Assembly (NCBI GenBank): GCA_023379675.1
Contig: JAMCPL010000014.1
Location: 136,185 to 200,184, forward strand
DNA from: Actinomycetota bacterium
GTDB lineage: Bacteria; Actinomycetota; Acidimicrobiia; Acidimicrobiales; JAMCPL01
DNA: 64,000 nt
Reading direction: 5' to 3'
The first letter of the stretch is position 1. Every line of letters starts with the position of its first letter. Below are positions 42,026 through 50,558 of the stretch, in pieces. Made by a program: the position numbers and the translations under genes. Under the pieces are notes generated by a model, which worked only from the letters and a program-made list of their open reading frames with translations, had not been told where the DNA came from and searched no databases.

Positions 42026-42700
42026 CTACAGACGTTCCAGGCGTTCCAGATCATCCACGGTATCAATATCGGATGGATCACCATCGCAATCCACCTCGGC
42101 GACGAGTTCGGGATGCCGTACCATAAGGGTACGTGCACCTGCGTCCCCGGAAGAGGGCAACAATGACCATATCGACCTATCCAAGTACACCGGGTTTCTT
42201 CGCTTGTGGTTGTAAACGGCGACCACTACTGGCCCGGCAGACGGCATAGCGGCTACTGAAGCGACTTTTATCCAGGCAGAGGCAGGTACCAGCGGCTGGT
42301 CAGCCAGCCCGACCACTGCGCCATCGTAGCGCTGGTATTCGCACCATCGCAGTGCTCCGGCCAGCGATCCGGCAAGTCCCTGTCGCCAGGAAACGTTCCC
42401 GATCAGCGTGACGCCGGCAGGCATGACTTGGCTGAGGTCCACCGCGCCGCTTACCACTACGGTCTCGTCCAACCCAGCCTGCAGGGCCGCTTCAATAGCC
42501 CAGAGCGCCAACGGTTTACCGCGAAAAGGAACGAGCAGCTTGTGCGTGACACCCTGGAAACGCGCGGAACCTCCCGCAGCCAGCACGATCGCCGCTACGG
42601 CCGTAGCACACCTCTTGGTGATACACGCAAGCGGGATCGAAAAAAGTGGCCAGAATACGCGACTACAGCCGTAGCACACCTCCCGGCATCGACCTACCAT
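42026..42700 (-). CDS. mocA: Molybdenum cofactor cytidylyltransferase (MocA-like NTP transferase)
   Basis: A nucleotidyltransferase of about 190-224 residues. The core has AIVLAAGGSARF for nucleotide binding, KLLVPFRGKPLALWAIEAA, VVGLADQPLVPASAW with the catalytic metal Asp region, and RNPVYLDRSIW. MocA adds CMP to molybdopterin to make the cofactor used by xanthine dehydrogenase-type enzymes, two of which are encoded nearby; YgfJ is the equivalent in the enteric locus. The start is unclear: ATG 42700 and GTG 42679 both overlap the xdhC 3' end, and no start codon lies right before the domain. That overlap contains a duplicated 20-base segment. Confidence 0.82.
   Translation of the reverse strand: MVGRCREVCYGCSRVFWPLFSIPLACITKRCATAVAAIVLAAGGSARFQGVTHKLLVPFRGKPLALWAIEAALQAGLDETVVVSGAVDLSQVMPAGVTLIGNVSWRQGLAGSLAGALRWCEYQRYDGAVVGLADQPLVPASAWIKVASVAAMPSAGPVVVAVYNHKRRNPVYLDRSIWSLLPSSGDAGARTLMVRHPELVAEVDCDGDPSDIDTVDDLERLERL
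42595..42682. repeat. 20-bp direct repeat linking the xdhC end and mocA start
   Basis: ctacRgccgtagcacacctc occurs at 42595-42614 and 42663-42682 with 19 of 20 bases identical, 68 bases apart. The second contains the xdhC stop and last codons; the first lies in the beginning of mocA. Confidence 0.85.
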
Positions 42701-43946
42701 GTACCGGCCCGCTAGTATCTCTCAGCGATGATACCGCTCCACCGCCAGATCGTAACAGGATAATCTCGGCACAGATCGATACGGCTGTCTCCTGCGGGTT
42801 ACGTGCGCCTATGTCCAGGCCCACAGGCGCCATTATCCTGGAAAGTGCCTCCTCCGTCACGCCGGAATCCCGTAGCTTTGCAAGGCGTGCCGCATGGGTC
42901 CTGCGTGATCCCATGGCCCCGATATATCCCACTTCTGTACGCAGGGCGGCCACCAGAGCAGGTATATCAAACTTGGGATCGTGGGTAAGTATGCAGATGG
43001 CATCCCGTTGCCCCAAGGGAGGGACGATGGAATCAATGTACCGGTCCGGCCAGGCAACGACCACCTCATCAGCCACAGGAAAGCGGGCCTTTGTAGCGAA
43101 CACCTCGCGAGCGTCACACACAACCACATGGTAGCCGAGCACTTTGGCCACTCGAGCCAGGGAGGCGGTGAAGTCGACTGCCCCCAGTATGATCATGCGA
43201 GGGGGAGGTACGAATGACTCGAGCAGCACCTCCACTCCAGCCCCCGCCGCAGCCTCCATCGCGTGCAGGCATCTCTCGCCGCCGATCCCGTAATGACGCA
43301 TGCTCGTTGCTCCTCCGGCAAGCGCATCACGGGCATCTCCAGCTACTGCCTGATCAAGCTGCATGTCCCCGAGGGAACCGGTCAGCCGGCCTCCTTCTGT
43401 GACCAGCATGGTTGCTCCGGCCAACGTGCCACCGTCAGCGCTGGCGTCACCGTTAGCGTGCTCGCCGCCGTCATCAATCAGCGCAGGAGATGAAACAGCA
43501 CTCCCTGCCGTGCCTTCCCCTTCTCCTGGGCTCGTGGATATCCTCACCATACTCGGATCCACCCTGCAAACGGTTGCCAGAACGACAGGCCTGGACGCAA
43601 CCAGCGCATCCCGTAATCCTTCGTACACTGCAGGAAGATCGGGAGTGACCAGTATGTGCAAAGTCCCGCCACAGGTCAGCCCTACTGTAAAGGCATCCTC
43701 ATCAGAGTAGCCATAGGTGCGTACATGCGCAGGTAAGGAGCCGTGCATCGATTTCAGAACATCCTCCAGTACCGCTCCTTCGACGCAACCTCCCGACACC
43801 GAGCCGGCAACTTCGCCGTTCTCGTTCACCGCCATGACGGCACCGGGACCCATCGGGGCGGATCCCTCCACTCCTACCACTTTGGCGATGGCCACCCGGA
43901 GCCCTGCCCGCCGCCAAGTCTCTATGCTTTCCAGAACTTCATTCAT
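42663..43946 (-). CDS. xdhC: XdhC/CoxI family molybdenum-enzyme maturation factor
   Basis: A 427-residue protein with the XdhC N-terminal domain (VVGVEGSAPMGPGAVMAV, SVSGGCVEGAVL) and a C-terminal Rossmann domain (MIILGAVDFTASLARVAKVLGYHVVVCDAR). It ends with VGYIGAMGSRRTHAARLA and GLDIGARNPQETAVSI. XdhC binds the molybdenum cofactor, promotes its sulfuration and delivers it to xanthine dehydrogenase. The ATG at 43946 begins the conserved domain with AGGGCGG about 7 bases upstream. Residues about 137-176 are a Gly/Ser/Ala/Asp-rich insertion between the domains. It is the XdhC type rather than the selenium-linked YqeB. Confidence 0.9.
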   Translation of the reverse strand: MNEVLESIETWRRAGLRVAIAKVVGVEGSAPMGPGAVMAVNENGEVAGSVSGGCVEGAVLEDVLKSMHGSLPAHVRTYGYSDEDAFTVGLTCGGTLHILVTPDLPAVYEGLRDALVASRPVVLATVCRVDPSMVRISTSPGEGEGTAGSAVSSPALIDDGGEHANGDASADGGTLAGATMLVTEGGRLTGSLGDMQLDQAVAGDARDALAGGATSMRHYGIGGERCLHAMEAAAGAGVEVLLESFVPPPRMIILGAVDFTASLARVAKVLGYHVVVCDAREVFATKARFPVADEVVVAWPDRYIDSIVPPLGQRDAICILTHDPKFDIPALVAALRTEVGYIGAMGSRRTHAARLAKLRDSGVTEEALSRIMAPVGLDIGARNPQETAVSICAEIILLRSGGGAVSSLRDTSGPVHGRSMPGGVLRL

Positions 43947-44125
43947 CAGAATGCCGCCCTTGCCGTGCTGGGCGGCCCGGGCCACAAACACCACCAAATG
44001 ACAGCACGCACCCACACAGCTGATCCAGTTGGCCAGCTACGGCCGGCAATGGCGAAAAATGGCCTTCTTGGGGAGTAACGGTTATGGATACGCGTCAGCA
44101 TCTGGACGGAGATCGCCGGCATGCC

Positions 44126-45160
44126 TTAAGCCGGGCCCTGGTCCAGCTGGGGAGCAAAGGCGTCGATCATGGCCTGTACGTCTGAACCAAGTGGATAGAG
44201 GATAGGGCAAGTACACCCTCTTTCGATGTACTCGTTTACCTTTGCCCTGCACTCCTCTGCATTGCCGGATGCGGTAATCATCTGGACAACCTCGTCAGGC
44301 ACAAGCCTGCTGGCTGCTTCTACCTGCTGATGGGTGGCCGGCCACGACAGGTGCTCTGCAATCGCGTCCAGTAGAGAGTGCGGTACCCCCGAGGCCGCCA
44401 TTATATGTGGTTGCTGGCCCAGGTATTGGGTAACGAGCAACCTGGCAGCATCTAGTGCTGCCTCGCGGTCGTCATCCAGAGAGCAAACGATGAGTTGCGG
44501 CCGGTCCAAGGTCGCCACGTCTTTCCCGGAACGGGAAACGCCACGGGCAAGATGCTCCATGGCCATGTCATTGTAAGCAGGGGATACCAGGTAGTTGAGC
44601 AACACTCCGTCGGCGATCTCGCCTGCAAGTTCCATCATCTTCATCCCCGTCGCCCCAATGTAAATCGGCACTTGCTTCGGGCGGCGCTCGCTGTGCACGT
44701 AGTCGAGTTGCGCACCATCAAGATGGACCACCTCACCATGATAGGTCACCGGTTCGCAGGTAAGAAGGGCCCTTACCGCCTCCACTGTTTCCCTCATGGC
44801 CTGAAGGGGCCTATTACGATGAATACCCACCTTGCGGGCCAGGGGATCCCACCAGGCCCCGATCCCCAGCATCACCCTTCCGGGAGCAAGGTCATCAAGG
44901 GTGGAGAAAGTCGAGGCCAGCAGCGCCGGATTACGTGTCCAGTTGTTGACGACACCGGAACCGACAGATATACGTTCGGTGGACGCCAGGTAAGCAGCCA
45001 TGGGCACGGTCGCCTCTCTCACCAGGCGGCTTTCCGCCTGCCAGATGGCGGAGAACCCCTTTTGTTCGGCATACGCCGCTATAGCCATGCTGTCCCGGAT
45101 GGAATGTACATCCTGCAGGTAAAGAGCAGCCTGAGGGATTCGGGGTTCAATGGAGTTCAA
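44126..45160 (-). CDS. LLM-class oxidoreductase within the purine island
   Basis: A 344-residue luciferase-like TIM barrel resembling methylene-tetrahydromethanopterin reductase-type, F420-using enzymes. Features are [76 protein letters not shown], and the [22 protein letters not shown] block. It lies between xdhC and ssnA on the same strand, so a step in purine or ring-opened intermediate turnover is possible; that is inference from context. It has no counterpart that I recall in the enteric yge locus. The 71-base gap to ssnA shows no ribosome site stronger than a weak AAGGA. Confidence 0.78.
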   Translation of the reverse strand: MNSIEPRIPQAALYLQDVHSIRDSMAIAAYAEQKGFSAIWQAESRLVREATVPMAAYLASTERISVGSGVVNNWTRNPALLASTFSTLDDLAPGRVMLGIGAWWDPLARKVGIHRNRPLQAMRETVEAVRALLTCEPVTYHGEVVHLDGAQLDYVHSERRPKQVPIYIGATGMKMMELAGEIADGVLLNYLVSPAYNDMAMEHLARGVSRSGKDVATLDRPQLIVCSLDDDREAALDAARLLVTQYLGQQPHIMAASGVPHSLLDAIAEHLSWPATHQQVEAASRLVPDEVVQMITASGNAEECRAKVNEYIERGCTCPILYPLGSDVQAMIDAFAPQLDQGPA

Positions 45161-45231
45161 TTATGCCTTCCTTTCACTGGTCTTCATGCCGCCAGAATGA
45201 CCTTCATGCGCAGGCGGATCTGATCTCATGG

Positions 45232-46344
45232 TCACAACGTCTCGAGCCTGGCGAATAGCCTGGCTTGTTGCTCGCGAGCCTTGGAGCGCACTTCCTGCTC
45301 ATCCACCCTTACTGGCCGGCCGTCGCGCAGTACCACCTCACCATCCACAACGACTTCCAGGGGTCTAACCGTTGGAGTAAACGCCAGATGCCACGGGTCG
45401 ATGGGCGCATAGTTCCAGCGCACCTGATCGGAGAGGGCGATGGGCGCCAAGCGCCACCCATTTTCCAGCCACTGCCAGGGAACCGCAGGAATGGCGGTTA
45501 CGTCATCCTCACGCAAACGGGCATAAGCAATCCTGAACTCCTCCAGCATATCAGCACCGATTCCATCGGTGCCGAGAAGCACTGGGTTGGAGAAACGGGA
45601 TGGGGATGCGTAACCGACAGCGTTGTTCTGATTGGAACGAGGGTTGTGGACCACCATGCCAGGCAATGGCCTGTCAAGATGGACGCAATGGGCAAGCAGC
45701 CAGTCGGGCTTGGCGATCCCCTCCAAGCGACCTCCGGCCCCAGAATCGACCTTGTCCTCGGCGACATGGATGTGCACACCGACCCCAAGGCTGTCCGCCA
45801 ATCCGGCCACTGCCTCCAACGTGGACTGCGAAAGGGTGAAGCAGGCATGTGCACCTACCATCCCCTGGCCACCAGCCTCCAGAAAGCGTCGATTTTCGGC
45901 CAAGGCCGCCTCGACCGCACCGGGTCCGTTCCGGTCGGTCACCTCGTAACAGCAGAGCGCACGGATCCCCACTTCGGCGCAGGCATCTGCTATGACATCG
46001 AGAGAACCGTCAATGGCGTTGGGTGAGGAATGATGATCGACGATGACGGTCGTACCTGCCTGCAGAGCTTCCAGCGCTCCGAGCATGGCCGACCACCGGA
46101 CCATCTCGAGATCAAGAACCCTGTCGAGACGCCACCAGACGAGTTCGAGGATCTCGGAAAAGTTCGATGGTGTACGGGGAGGCGAAGGCATCCCCCTCGA
46201 CAGAGTCGAATAAAGGTGGTGATGGGCACAGACGAGCCCTGGCGTAATGCCGGAGCCTTTGCCTGTATCTTCACCCGCCAAATCTTCACCGGCGCGGTCA
46301 GCAACGGTAGTGGCGGCTGCATCACTTGCCGTTGCCAACACCAT
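45232..46344 (-). CDS. ssnA: SsnA-type amidohydrolase
   Basis: A 370-residue amidohydrolase. The order ITPGLVCAHHHLYSTLSRGM, WWRLDRVLDLEMVRWSAMLGALEALQAGTT, VDHHSSPNAIDGSLDVI, RALCCYEVTDRNG and VHNPRSNQNNAVGYASP follows E. coli SsnA closely, so the assignment is firm at family level. SsnA is a putative aminohydrolase of the yge-xdhD locus acting on a purine-derived ring; the exact reaction is not settled. The ATG at 46344 lies inside the xdhD 3' end (23-base overlap). The N-terminal beta-sandwich strands, usually about 55 residues before the HxH motif, are cut to about 37 and look low-complexity (GEDLAGEDTG). Confidence 0.87.
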   Translation of the reverse strand: MVLATASDAAATTVADRAGEDLAGEDTGKGSGITPGLVCAHHHLYSTLSRGMPSPPRTPSNFSEILELVWWRLDRVLDLEMVRWSAMLGALEALQAGTTVIVDHHSSPNAIDGSLDVIADACAEVGIRALCCYEVTDRNGPGAVEAALAENRRFLEAGGQGMVGAHACFTLSQSTLEAVAGLADSLGVGVHIHVAEDKVDSGAGGRLEGIAKPDWLLAHCVHLDRPLPGMVVHNPRSNQNNAVGYASPSRFSNPVLLGTDGIGADMLEEFRIAYARLREDDVTAIPAVPWQWLENGWRLAPIALSDQVRWNYAPIDPWHLAFTPTVRPLEVVVDGEVVLRDGRPVRVDEQEVRSKAREQQARLFARLETL

Positions 46345-48940
46345 TCTCCGCTGTACCGATCGCCATGGGAAGGGAAACGCGCCAGATGCCATCAAGGTCA
46401 TGGAGAGCGGCGGCCACCGCCCCCGCTGTCGGTACAAGCCCTATCTCTCCGACACCCTTCACACCGTAAGGGGAGCGCGGCTGGGGGCACTCCACTATAT
46501 GAACTTCGATTCGAGGGACATCCTTGGCTCTGAGAATGCCAAGACTCCGTAGCGTCATATTCAACGGGCGCCCCTCCTCATCGGTGGGGAACTCTTCGCT
46601 CAGGGCAAAACCAAGGCCCATATGAACCGCTCCTTCTATCTGGCCTTCCACCAGCAACGGATTGACCGCCTTGCCGACATCGTGGGCAGCTACAACCTTC
46701 TCGATCGCACCTGTGACCCGATCGACGACAACCACCTGTGCGGCATAGGAAAAGGCAGAGTGAACCACGGGATGCTCAAGACCTTCCTCGATGGAGTTGG
46801 TCCAATCCACGCGATACTCACCCAAATGGTCGATCCCCGGACGCAGCCCGCCCTCCAGCGCCACTTTGCAGGCATTCAATACCGCTCCTGCCACCATGAT
46901 CGTAGCCCTCGAACCCGTTGTCTGGCCCTCTCCCAGCTCTCGAGTGGTATCGACCATCACCGTAATCCTCTCGGGATCCACACTCAATTCCTGGGCAGCC
47001 ACCTGTAGCGCCACGGTATTGACCCCTTGACCCATCTCCGTCCATCCATGGCGGACTTCGACATCCCCGTCCTCATTGAAGAGAACCACCGCCCTGGAAA
47101 CTTCTACGGCGCCGTTGCCCAGTCCTGAGTTCTTGACGGCGACACCCAGGCCAACGGCCTTACCTGCGCCACGAGCCTCTTCATAGGCAGGTATCACCGC
47201 CGCCAGGCATTCCGCCGCTCCAAGCGCTCCATCATCCAACACCTGGCCAGGTCCCCAGACACTGGACGGGCGCACCAGATTGCGACGTCGCATTTCCAGG
47301 CCGCTTATTCCAACCTTTTCGGCCAACCGGTCGATTACCCCCTCCATGGCGAATTGAGCCTGGTTGGAACCAAACCCCCTGAATGCTCCACAGACTGGAT
47401 TGTTGGTACGGACAGCTACAGCCTCTACGTCTATAGACCCTATCTCATAAGGTCCACCGGCATGGCCTGCCGCCCTCTCCAGCACCTTGGCACCCACCGA
47501 AGCATAGGGACCGGAGTCTCCCACTATCCTGGCCCGCAGGGCAGCCAGATGACCTTCGCGGTCACAACCTGCCCAATACTCCAGTTGCATGGGATGCCGC
47601 TTCGGGTGCATCAGCAGCGATTCTGTCCGCGAAAGCGTGCAGCGCACGGGCGCCTGGAGCAGGTAGGCCGCCAGGGCGGCGTGGGCCTGGTTGGAAAGGT
47701 CCTCCTTCCCTCCAAACGCTCCGCCGTTGGATACTAGTTCGACCACCACCTTCTCGGCCGGGATGCCGAGCACGGCGGCGATCTGATCCCTGTCGTCGAA
47801 GATCCCCTGCCCGCCCGAATACACATGCAAACCGCCGGAACGGGAAGGTGCCGCCAATGTCGACTCGGGCTCCAGGAATGCATGCTCTACGCGCTGGGTC
47901 CGGAATACCTCGTGTACAACATGATCAGACGATGCAAGCTCAACATCCACATCCCCCCTGGCGTAGCGGGACGTGGACAGCACATTGCCGTGAATACCCC
48001 ATACGGCATCCTCCGAACTATCGATTGCAGCAATCGGGTCGGTCAGCGGTTGGAGCACCTCGTAGTCCACCGATACCAGGGCAGCCGCCTTCCTGGCTGT
48101 GATCCTGTCCCTTGCCACCACCACCGCCAGCACGTCTCCCACATAAGAGGTCCTGCCACCTACGGGAATGAGTACCGGCCAATCACGGTCTATGATGCCC
48201 ACCCTCAACTCACCGGGTATATCCTTTGCGGTCAGTACAGCCACAACCCCTTCAGCCTGTTCGGCGGATCTGGTGTCGATGGCGGTTACCATAGCTCGAG
48301 CGTGGTCACTCATGCGGAGCGCTGCATGCAGCATGCCGGGAACCACCATGTCGTCCACATAGCCTCTCGAGCCGGTGGCCAACTCTCTTGCCTGGTAACG
48401 CAGCCCACGTTTCCCAACGCGAGCGCCGAGCCTCCCGGCCCAAGGCTGAGATCCAGGTAGGTTCTCGGATGGATTCTCACCCACAGCCTGCCTGGCCAGC
48501 TGTTCCACGGCATCGAGTATCTTGACATATCCGGTGCAACGACAGAGATGCGCACCCAGGTGGCGTGCCGCATCCTCGCGCGTAAGCGAAGCCCCCTTCT
48601 TGTCCAGCAGGTACTTTGTGCGGAGCAGTATACCGGGCGTGCAAAACCCGCACTGGAGAGCACCGGCATTCGCAAATGCACTGGCCAGACGATCGACTTC
48701 TTGCGCCGGTAGCCCTTCCAGGGTGGTAACCGATCGGCCCGATACGGAAGCAGGAGATGCCAGGCAAGCAACCGTTGCCTTCCCATCCACCAGGACCGTA
48801 CAGGCTCCGCACTGGCCCGATGGGGAACAGCCATCTTTGGGAGAAGTGATCAGGAACTCCTCACGCAGCGCACTCAAGAGATGGGGGTACTCCTCCCCGA
48901 TCTGGACTCTCTTTCCATTGAGAGTAAATTGTACGCTCAT
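46322..48940 (-). CDS. xdhD: XdhD-type molybdenum hydroxylase with fused 2Fe-2S domain
   Basis: An 872-residue fusion. Residues 1-155 form a CoxS-like module with plant-type cluster cysteines in DGCSPSGQCGAC...VAC and the second cluster in QCGFCTPG and LCRCTGY. The rest is a xanthine-dehydrogenase molybdopterin subunit with GGAFGGKED, RTNNPVCGAFRGFGSNQAQFAMEG, EMGQGVNT and the catalytic Glu in GVKGVGEIGLVP. E. coli XdhD has the same two-domain fusion without an FAD domain and is proposed to hydroxylate hypoxanthine or another purine. No FAD gene adjoins, so electrons must leave from the Fe-S clusters to a separate partner. Minus-strand operon with ssnA downstream. Confidence 0.92.
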   Translation of the reverse strand: MSVQFTLNGKRVQIGEEYPHLLSALREEFLITSPKDGCSPSGQCGACTVLVDGKATVACLASPASVSGRSVTTLEGLPAQEVDRLASAFANAGALQCGFCTPGILLRTKYLLDKKGASLTREDAARHLGAHLCRCTGYVKILDAVEQLARQAVGENPSENLPGSQPWAGRLGARVGKRGLRYQARELATGSRGYVDDMVVPGMLHAALRMSDHARAMVTAIDTRSAEQAEGVVAVLTAKDIPGELRVGIIDRDWPVLIPVGGRTSYVGDVLAVVVARDRITARKAAALVSVDYEVLQPLTDPIAAIDSSEDAVWGIHGNVLSTSRYARGDVDVELASSDHVVHEVFRTQRVEHAFLEPESTLAAPSRSGGLHVYSGGQGIFDDRDQIAAVLGIPAEKVVVELVSNGGAFGGKEDLSNQAHAALAAYLLQAPVRCTLSRTESLLMHPKRHPMQLEYWAGCDREGHLAALRARIVGDSGPYASVGAKVLERAAGHAGGPYEIGSIDVEAVAVRTNNPVCGAFRGFGSNQAQFAMEGVIDRLAEKVGISGLEMRRRNLVRPSSVWGPGQVLDDGALGAAECLAAVIPAYEEARGAGKAVGLGVAVKNSGLGNGAVEVSRAVVLFNEDGDVEVRHGWTEMGQGVNTVALQVAAQELSVDPERITVMVDTTRELGEGQTTGSRATIMVAGAVLNACKVALEGGLRPGIDHLGEYRVDWTNSIEEGLEHPVVHSAFSYAAQVVVVDRVTGAIEKVVAAHDVGKAVNPLLVEGQIEGAVHMGLGFALSEEFPTDEEGRPLNMTLRSLGILRAKDVPRIEVHIVECPQPRSPYGVKGVGEIGLVPTAGAVAAALHDLDGIWRVSLPMAIGTAENGVGNGK

Positions 48941-49039
48941 GGGTTCAACTGGTGCTGCGCTTCCCCGCCGCCGGCACCGACACCTCCTTCGTCAAGGCCG
49001 CCGGCTTGTTGGAGTATGGATGGTACGCTCACGGGTTCA
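48931..49039. repeat. Direct repeat of the xdhD start-codon region
   Basis: gtacgctcaYgggttca at 48931-48947 spans the xdhD start codon (minus strand, ATGAGCGTAC) and recurs at 49023-49039 with one change, 92 bases upstream in the gap after the M20 hydrolase gene. The change turns ATG into GTG. Confidence 0.75.
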
Positions 49040-49055
49040 GAGGTGGGCCGGCAAC

Positions 49056-50300
49056 TCACAAGTTCCCACCAGCCAGGTTCACCTGTCTGCTGTGCTCAGC
49101 AAAGACGGCAGGGAATGCAGCATACCAGGCCATGGCTGTCACCAGATCATCCAGGGCACACTGGTCATGCGCCGTATGGGCATGCACCTCGTCGCCCGGA
49201 CCGAACCCGATGGTCGGTATGCCAAGCTTGCCCATGGATGCTACCCCGTTGGTGGAAAATACCCAGCTACCAGTAGCCAGTTCCTTATCCAGTGCCACCC
49301 TGCCTGTCTCGAGCCCAGCCTTGACGCCGTAGTGATCCGCTGGCGTCACCCATGTGCTGAACGACTTGGGCTGCGACAGGGTCATCCCCGTAAAAGAGGT
49401 GCGTTCGTAGGTGAGCAACTGAACATCGCCTCCCGCAGCCTTTACTGCTGGAAGTTGGCGAATCTCCTCGAGTGCCTCCTCCGGCGACTCCCCTGCTGTC
49501 AGGCGGCGATCCAGATAGATGGTGGCGGTGGAAGGCACCGCATTGAGACTGGGGGTTTCGCATTCTATCTTGGTAAGGGCGACGGAGCCGGACCCGAGAA
49601 AATCGTCTTTGCCCAGGTTGGAGTTGAGAGCCTCCACCTCAGCTATCACGGGAGCAAGGTGATAGACAGGGTTAACTCCCCGATCTGGGGCAGATGCGTG
49701 ACAGGACGACCCTTTCAGTTGGACGAGAACCTCTATTCGCCCACGATTCCCCCTGTATACCTGGCAACGGGTTGCTTCACCGAGCACCACCAGATCGGGC
49801 TTCGGTATGACTTCGGTCAATACATGCTCAAGGGCCAATCCGTCGCACTCTTCCTCCTGGACGGACCCGACAACCCACAGGGTGACGGACTCGCTGCGAC
49901 CAAGCTCGTTGTAGAGGGCCGCCCCCTGAACCATGGAAGCTATGCCACCCTTGTCGTCACTGGAACCCCGCCCCCACATGACACCGCCACCGGCATCCGG
50001 CCGTATAGTCGGCTCGAATGGATCGGTCTGCCACTCACCACGGCTTCCAATCGCAACGGTATCCACATGGCTGTCATATACAATGTTCACAGGTCCGTTG
50101 CCGATCCTGCCCACGACAGACCCGAAAGGTTCGATGAACACTTCGTCGAAACCGCCATCCAGCATCTCCTGGCGAAGGCGATTCACAACGTCCTCCTCGT
50201 TGGTGGAGAGAGAAGGAGTGTGTACCAGATCGCCCAGAAGGCTTACCACTCCTTTACGATGACGTTCCGCAGCGGCAAGAAACGGCGAGGTGGTACTCAT
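49056..50300 (-). CDS. ygeY: YgeY-type M20 family hydrolase
   Basis: A 414-residue M20 metallohydrolase. Zinc ligands and acids are visible in IVYDSHVDTV, GRGSSDDKGGIASM, VQEEECDGLA and LGEATR, with HAHTAHD near the end. The dimerisation lid has GRIEVLVQLKGSSCHASAPDRG. The pattern fits YgeY, the hydrolase linked with ssnA and ygeX in the enteric locus, better than DapE. YgeY is believed to hydrolyse a late intermediate to 2,3-diaminopropionate; I treat this as a family-level proposal. The ATG follows a TTGATG-17-GATAAT promoter by 6 bases with no ribosome site, so it is likely leaderless and starts the ygeY-xdhD-ssnA unit. Confidence 0.87.
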   Translation of the reverse strand: MSTTSPFLAAAERHRKGVVSLLGDLVHTPSLSTNEEDVVNRLRQEMLDGGFDEVFIEPFGSVVGRIGNGPVNIVYDSHVDTVAIGSRGEWQTDPFEPTIRPDAGGGVMWGRGSSDDKGGIASMVQGAALYNELGRSESVTLWVVGSVQEEECDGLALEHVLTEVIPKPDLVVLGEATRCQVYRGNRGRIEVLVQLKGSSCHASAPDRGVNPVYHLAPVIAEVEALNSNLGKDDFLGSGSVALTKIECETPSLNAVPSTATIYLDRRLTAGESPEEALEEIRQLPAVKAAGGDVQLLTYERTSFTGMTLSQPKSFSTWVTPADHYGVKAGLETGRVALDKELATGSWVFSTNGVASMGKLGIPTIGFGPGDEVHAHTAHDQCALDDLVTAMAWYAAFPAVFAEHSRQVNLAGGNL

Positions 50301-50306
50301 AATCTA

Positions 50307-50335
50307 ATTATCGCGCTTTAAGGGAACGACATCAA
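50307..50335 (-). promoter_or_regulatory. Promoter for ygeY (TTGATG-17-GATAAT), leaderless spacing
   Basis: On the minus strand TTGATG (50330-50335), 17 bases, GATAAT (50307-50312), 6 bases, ATG (50300). Both hexamers and the spacer fit a sigma-70-like promoter, and the start codon falls at the expected initiation site. Confidence 0.6.
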
Positions 50336-50374
50336 GTAGGGTACATATAATGGAGCATATTGGATCATTGCACC

Positions 50375-50446
50375 AAGCCAGTGCCGGAACCCAAGCCAGT
50401 GCCGGAACCCAAGCCAGTGCCGGAACCCAAGCCAGTGCCGGAACCC
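50375..50446. repeat. 18-bp tandem repeat, 4 perfect copies, in the ygeY/D-aminoacylase divergent region
   Basis: aagccagtgccggaaccc repeats at 50375-50392, 50393-50410, 50411-50428 and 50429-50446 with no mismatches seen. It lies 40 bases beyond the ygeY -35 box and about 100 bases before the -10 of the divergent gene, so it could act as iterated operator sites. Alternatively it is remnant coding sequence, given the 18-base unit. Confidence 0.92.
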
Positions 50447-50546
50447 AAGCGAGCAAGAGAGGCCAAGAGCCTGCACACGCCGGACTGCCGCATGTCGGCA
50501 GGCGCCGGGCTGGAGTGACCGTTACGTCCGACCCAAGATGGCTGGA

Positions 50547-50552
50547 TATACT
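50547..50552 (+). promoter_or_regulatory. -10 hexamer TATACT, 6 nt before ATG of the D-aminoacylase-family gene
   Basis: TATACT, six bases, ATG at 50559, again leaderless spacing and no ribosome site. A weak TTACGT lies 19 bases upstream. Confidence 0.5.
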
Positions 50553-50558
50553 TAAGCT

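Noticed and set aside
50375-50446. CRISPR-like array
   Set aside because: The 18-mers are directly adjacent with no unique spacers and no cas genes nearby, so this is a simple tandem repeat.
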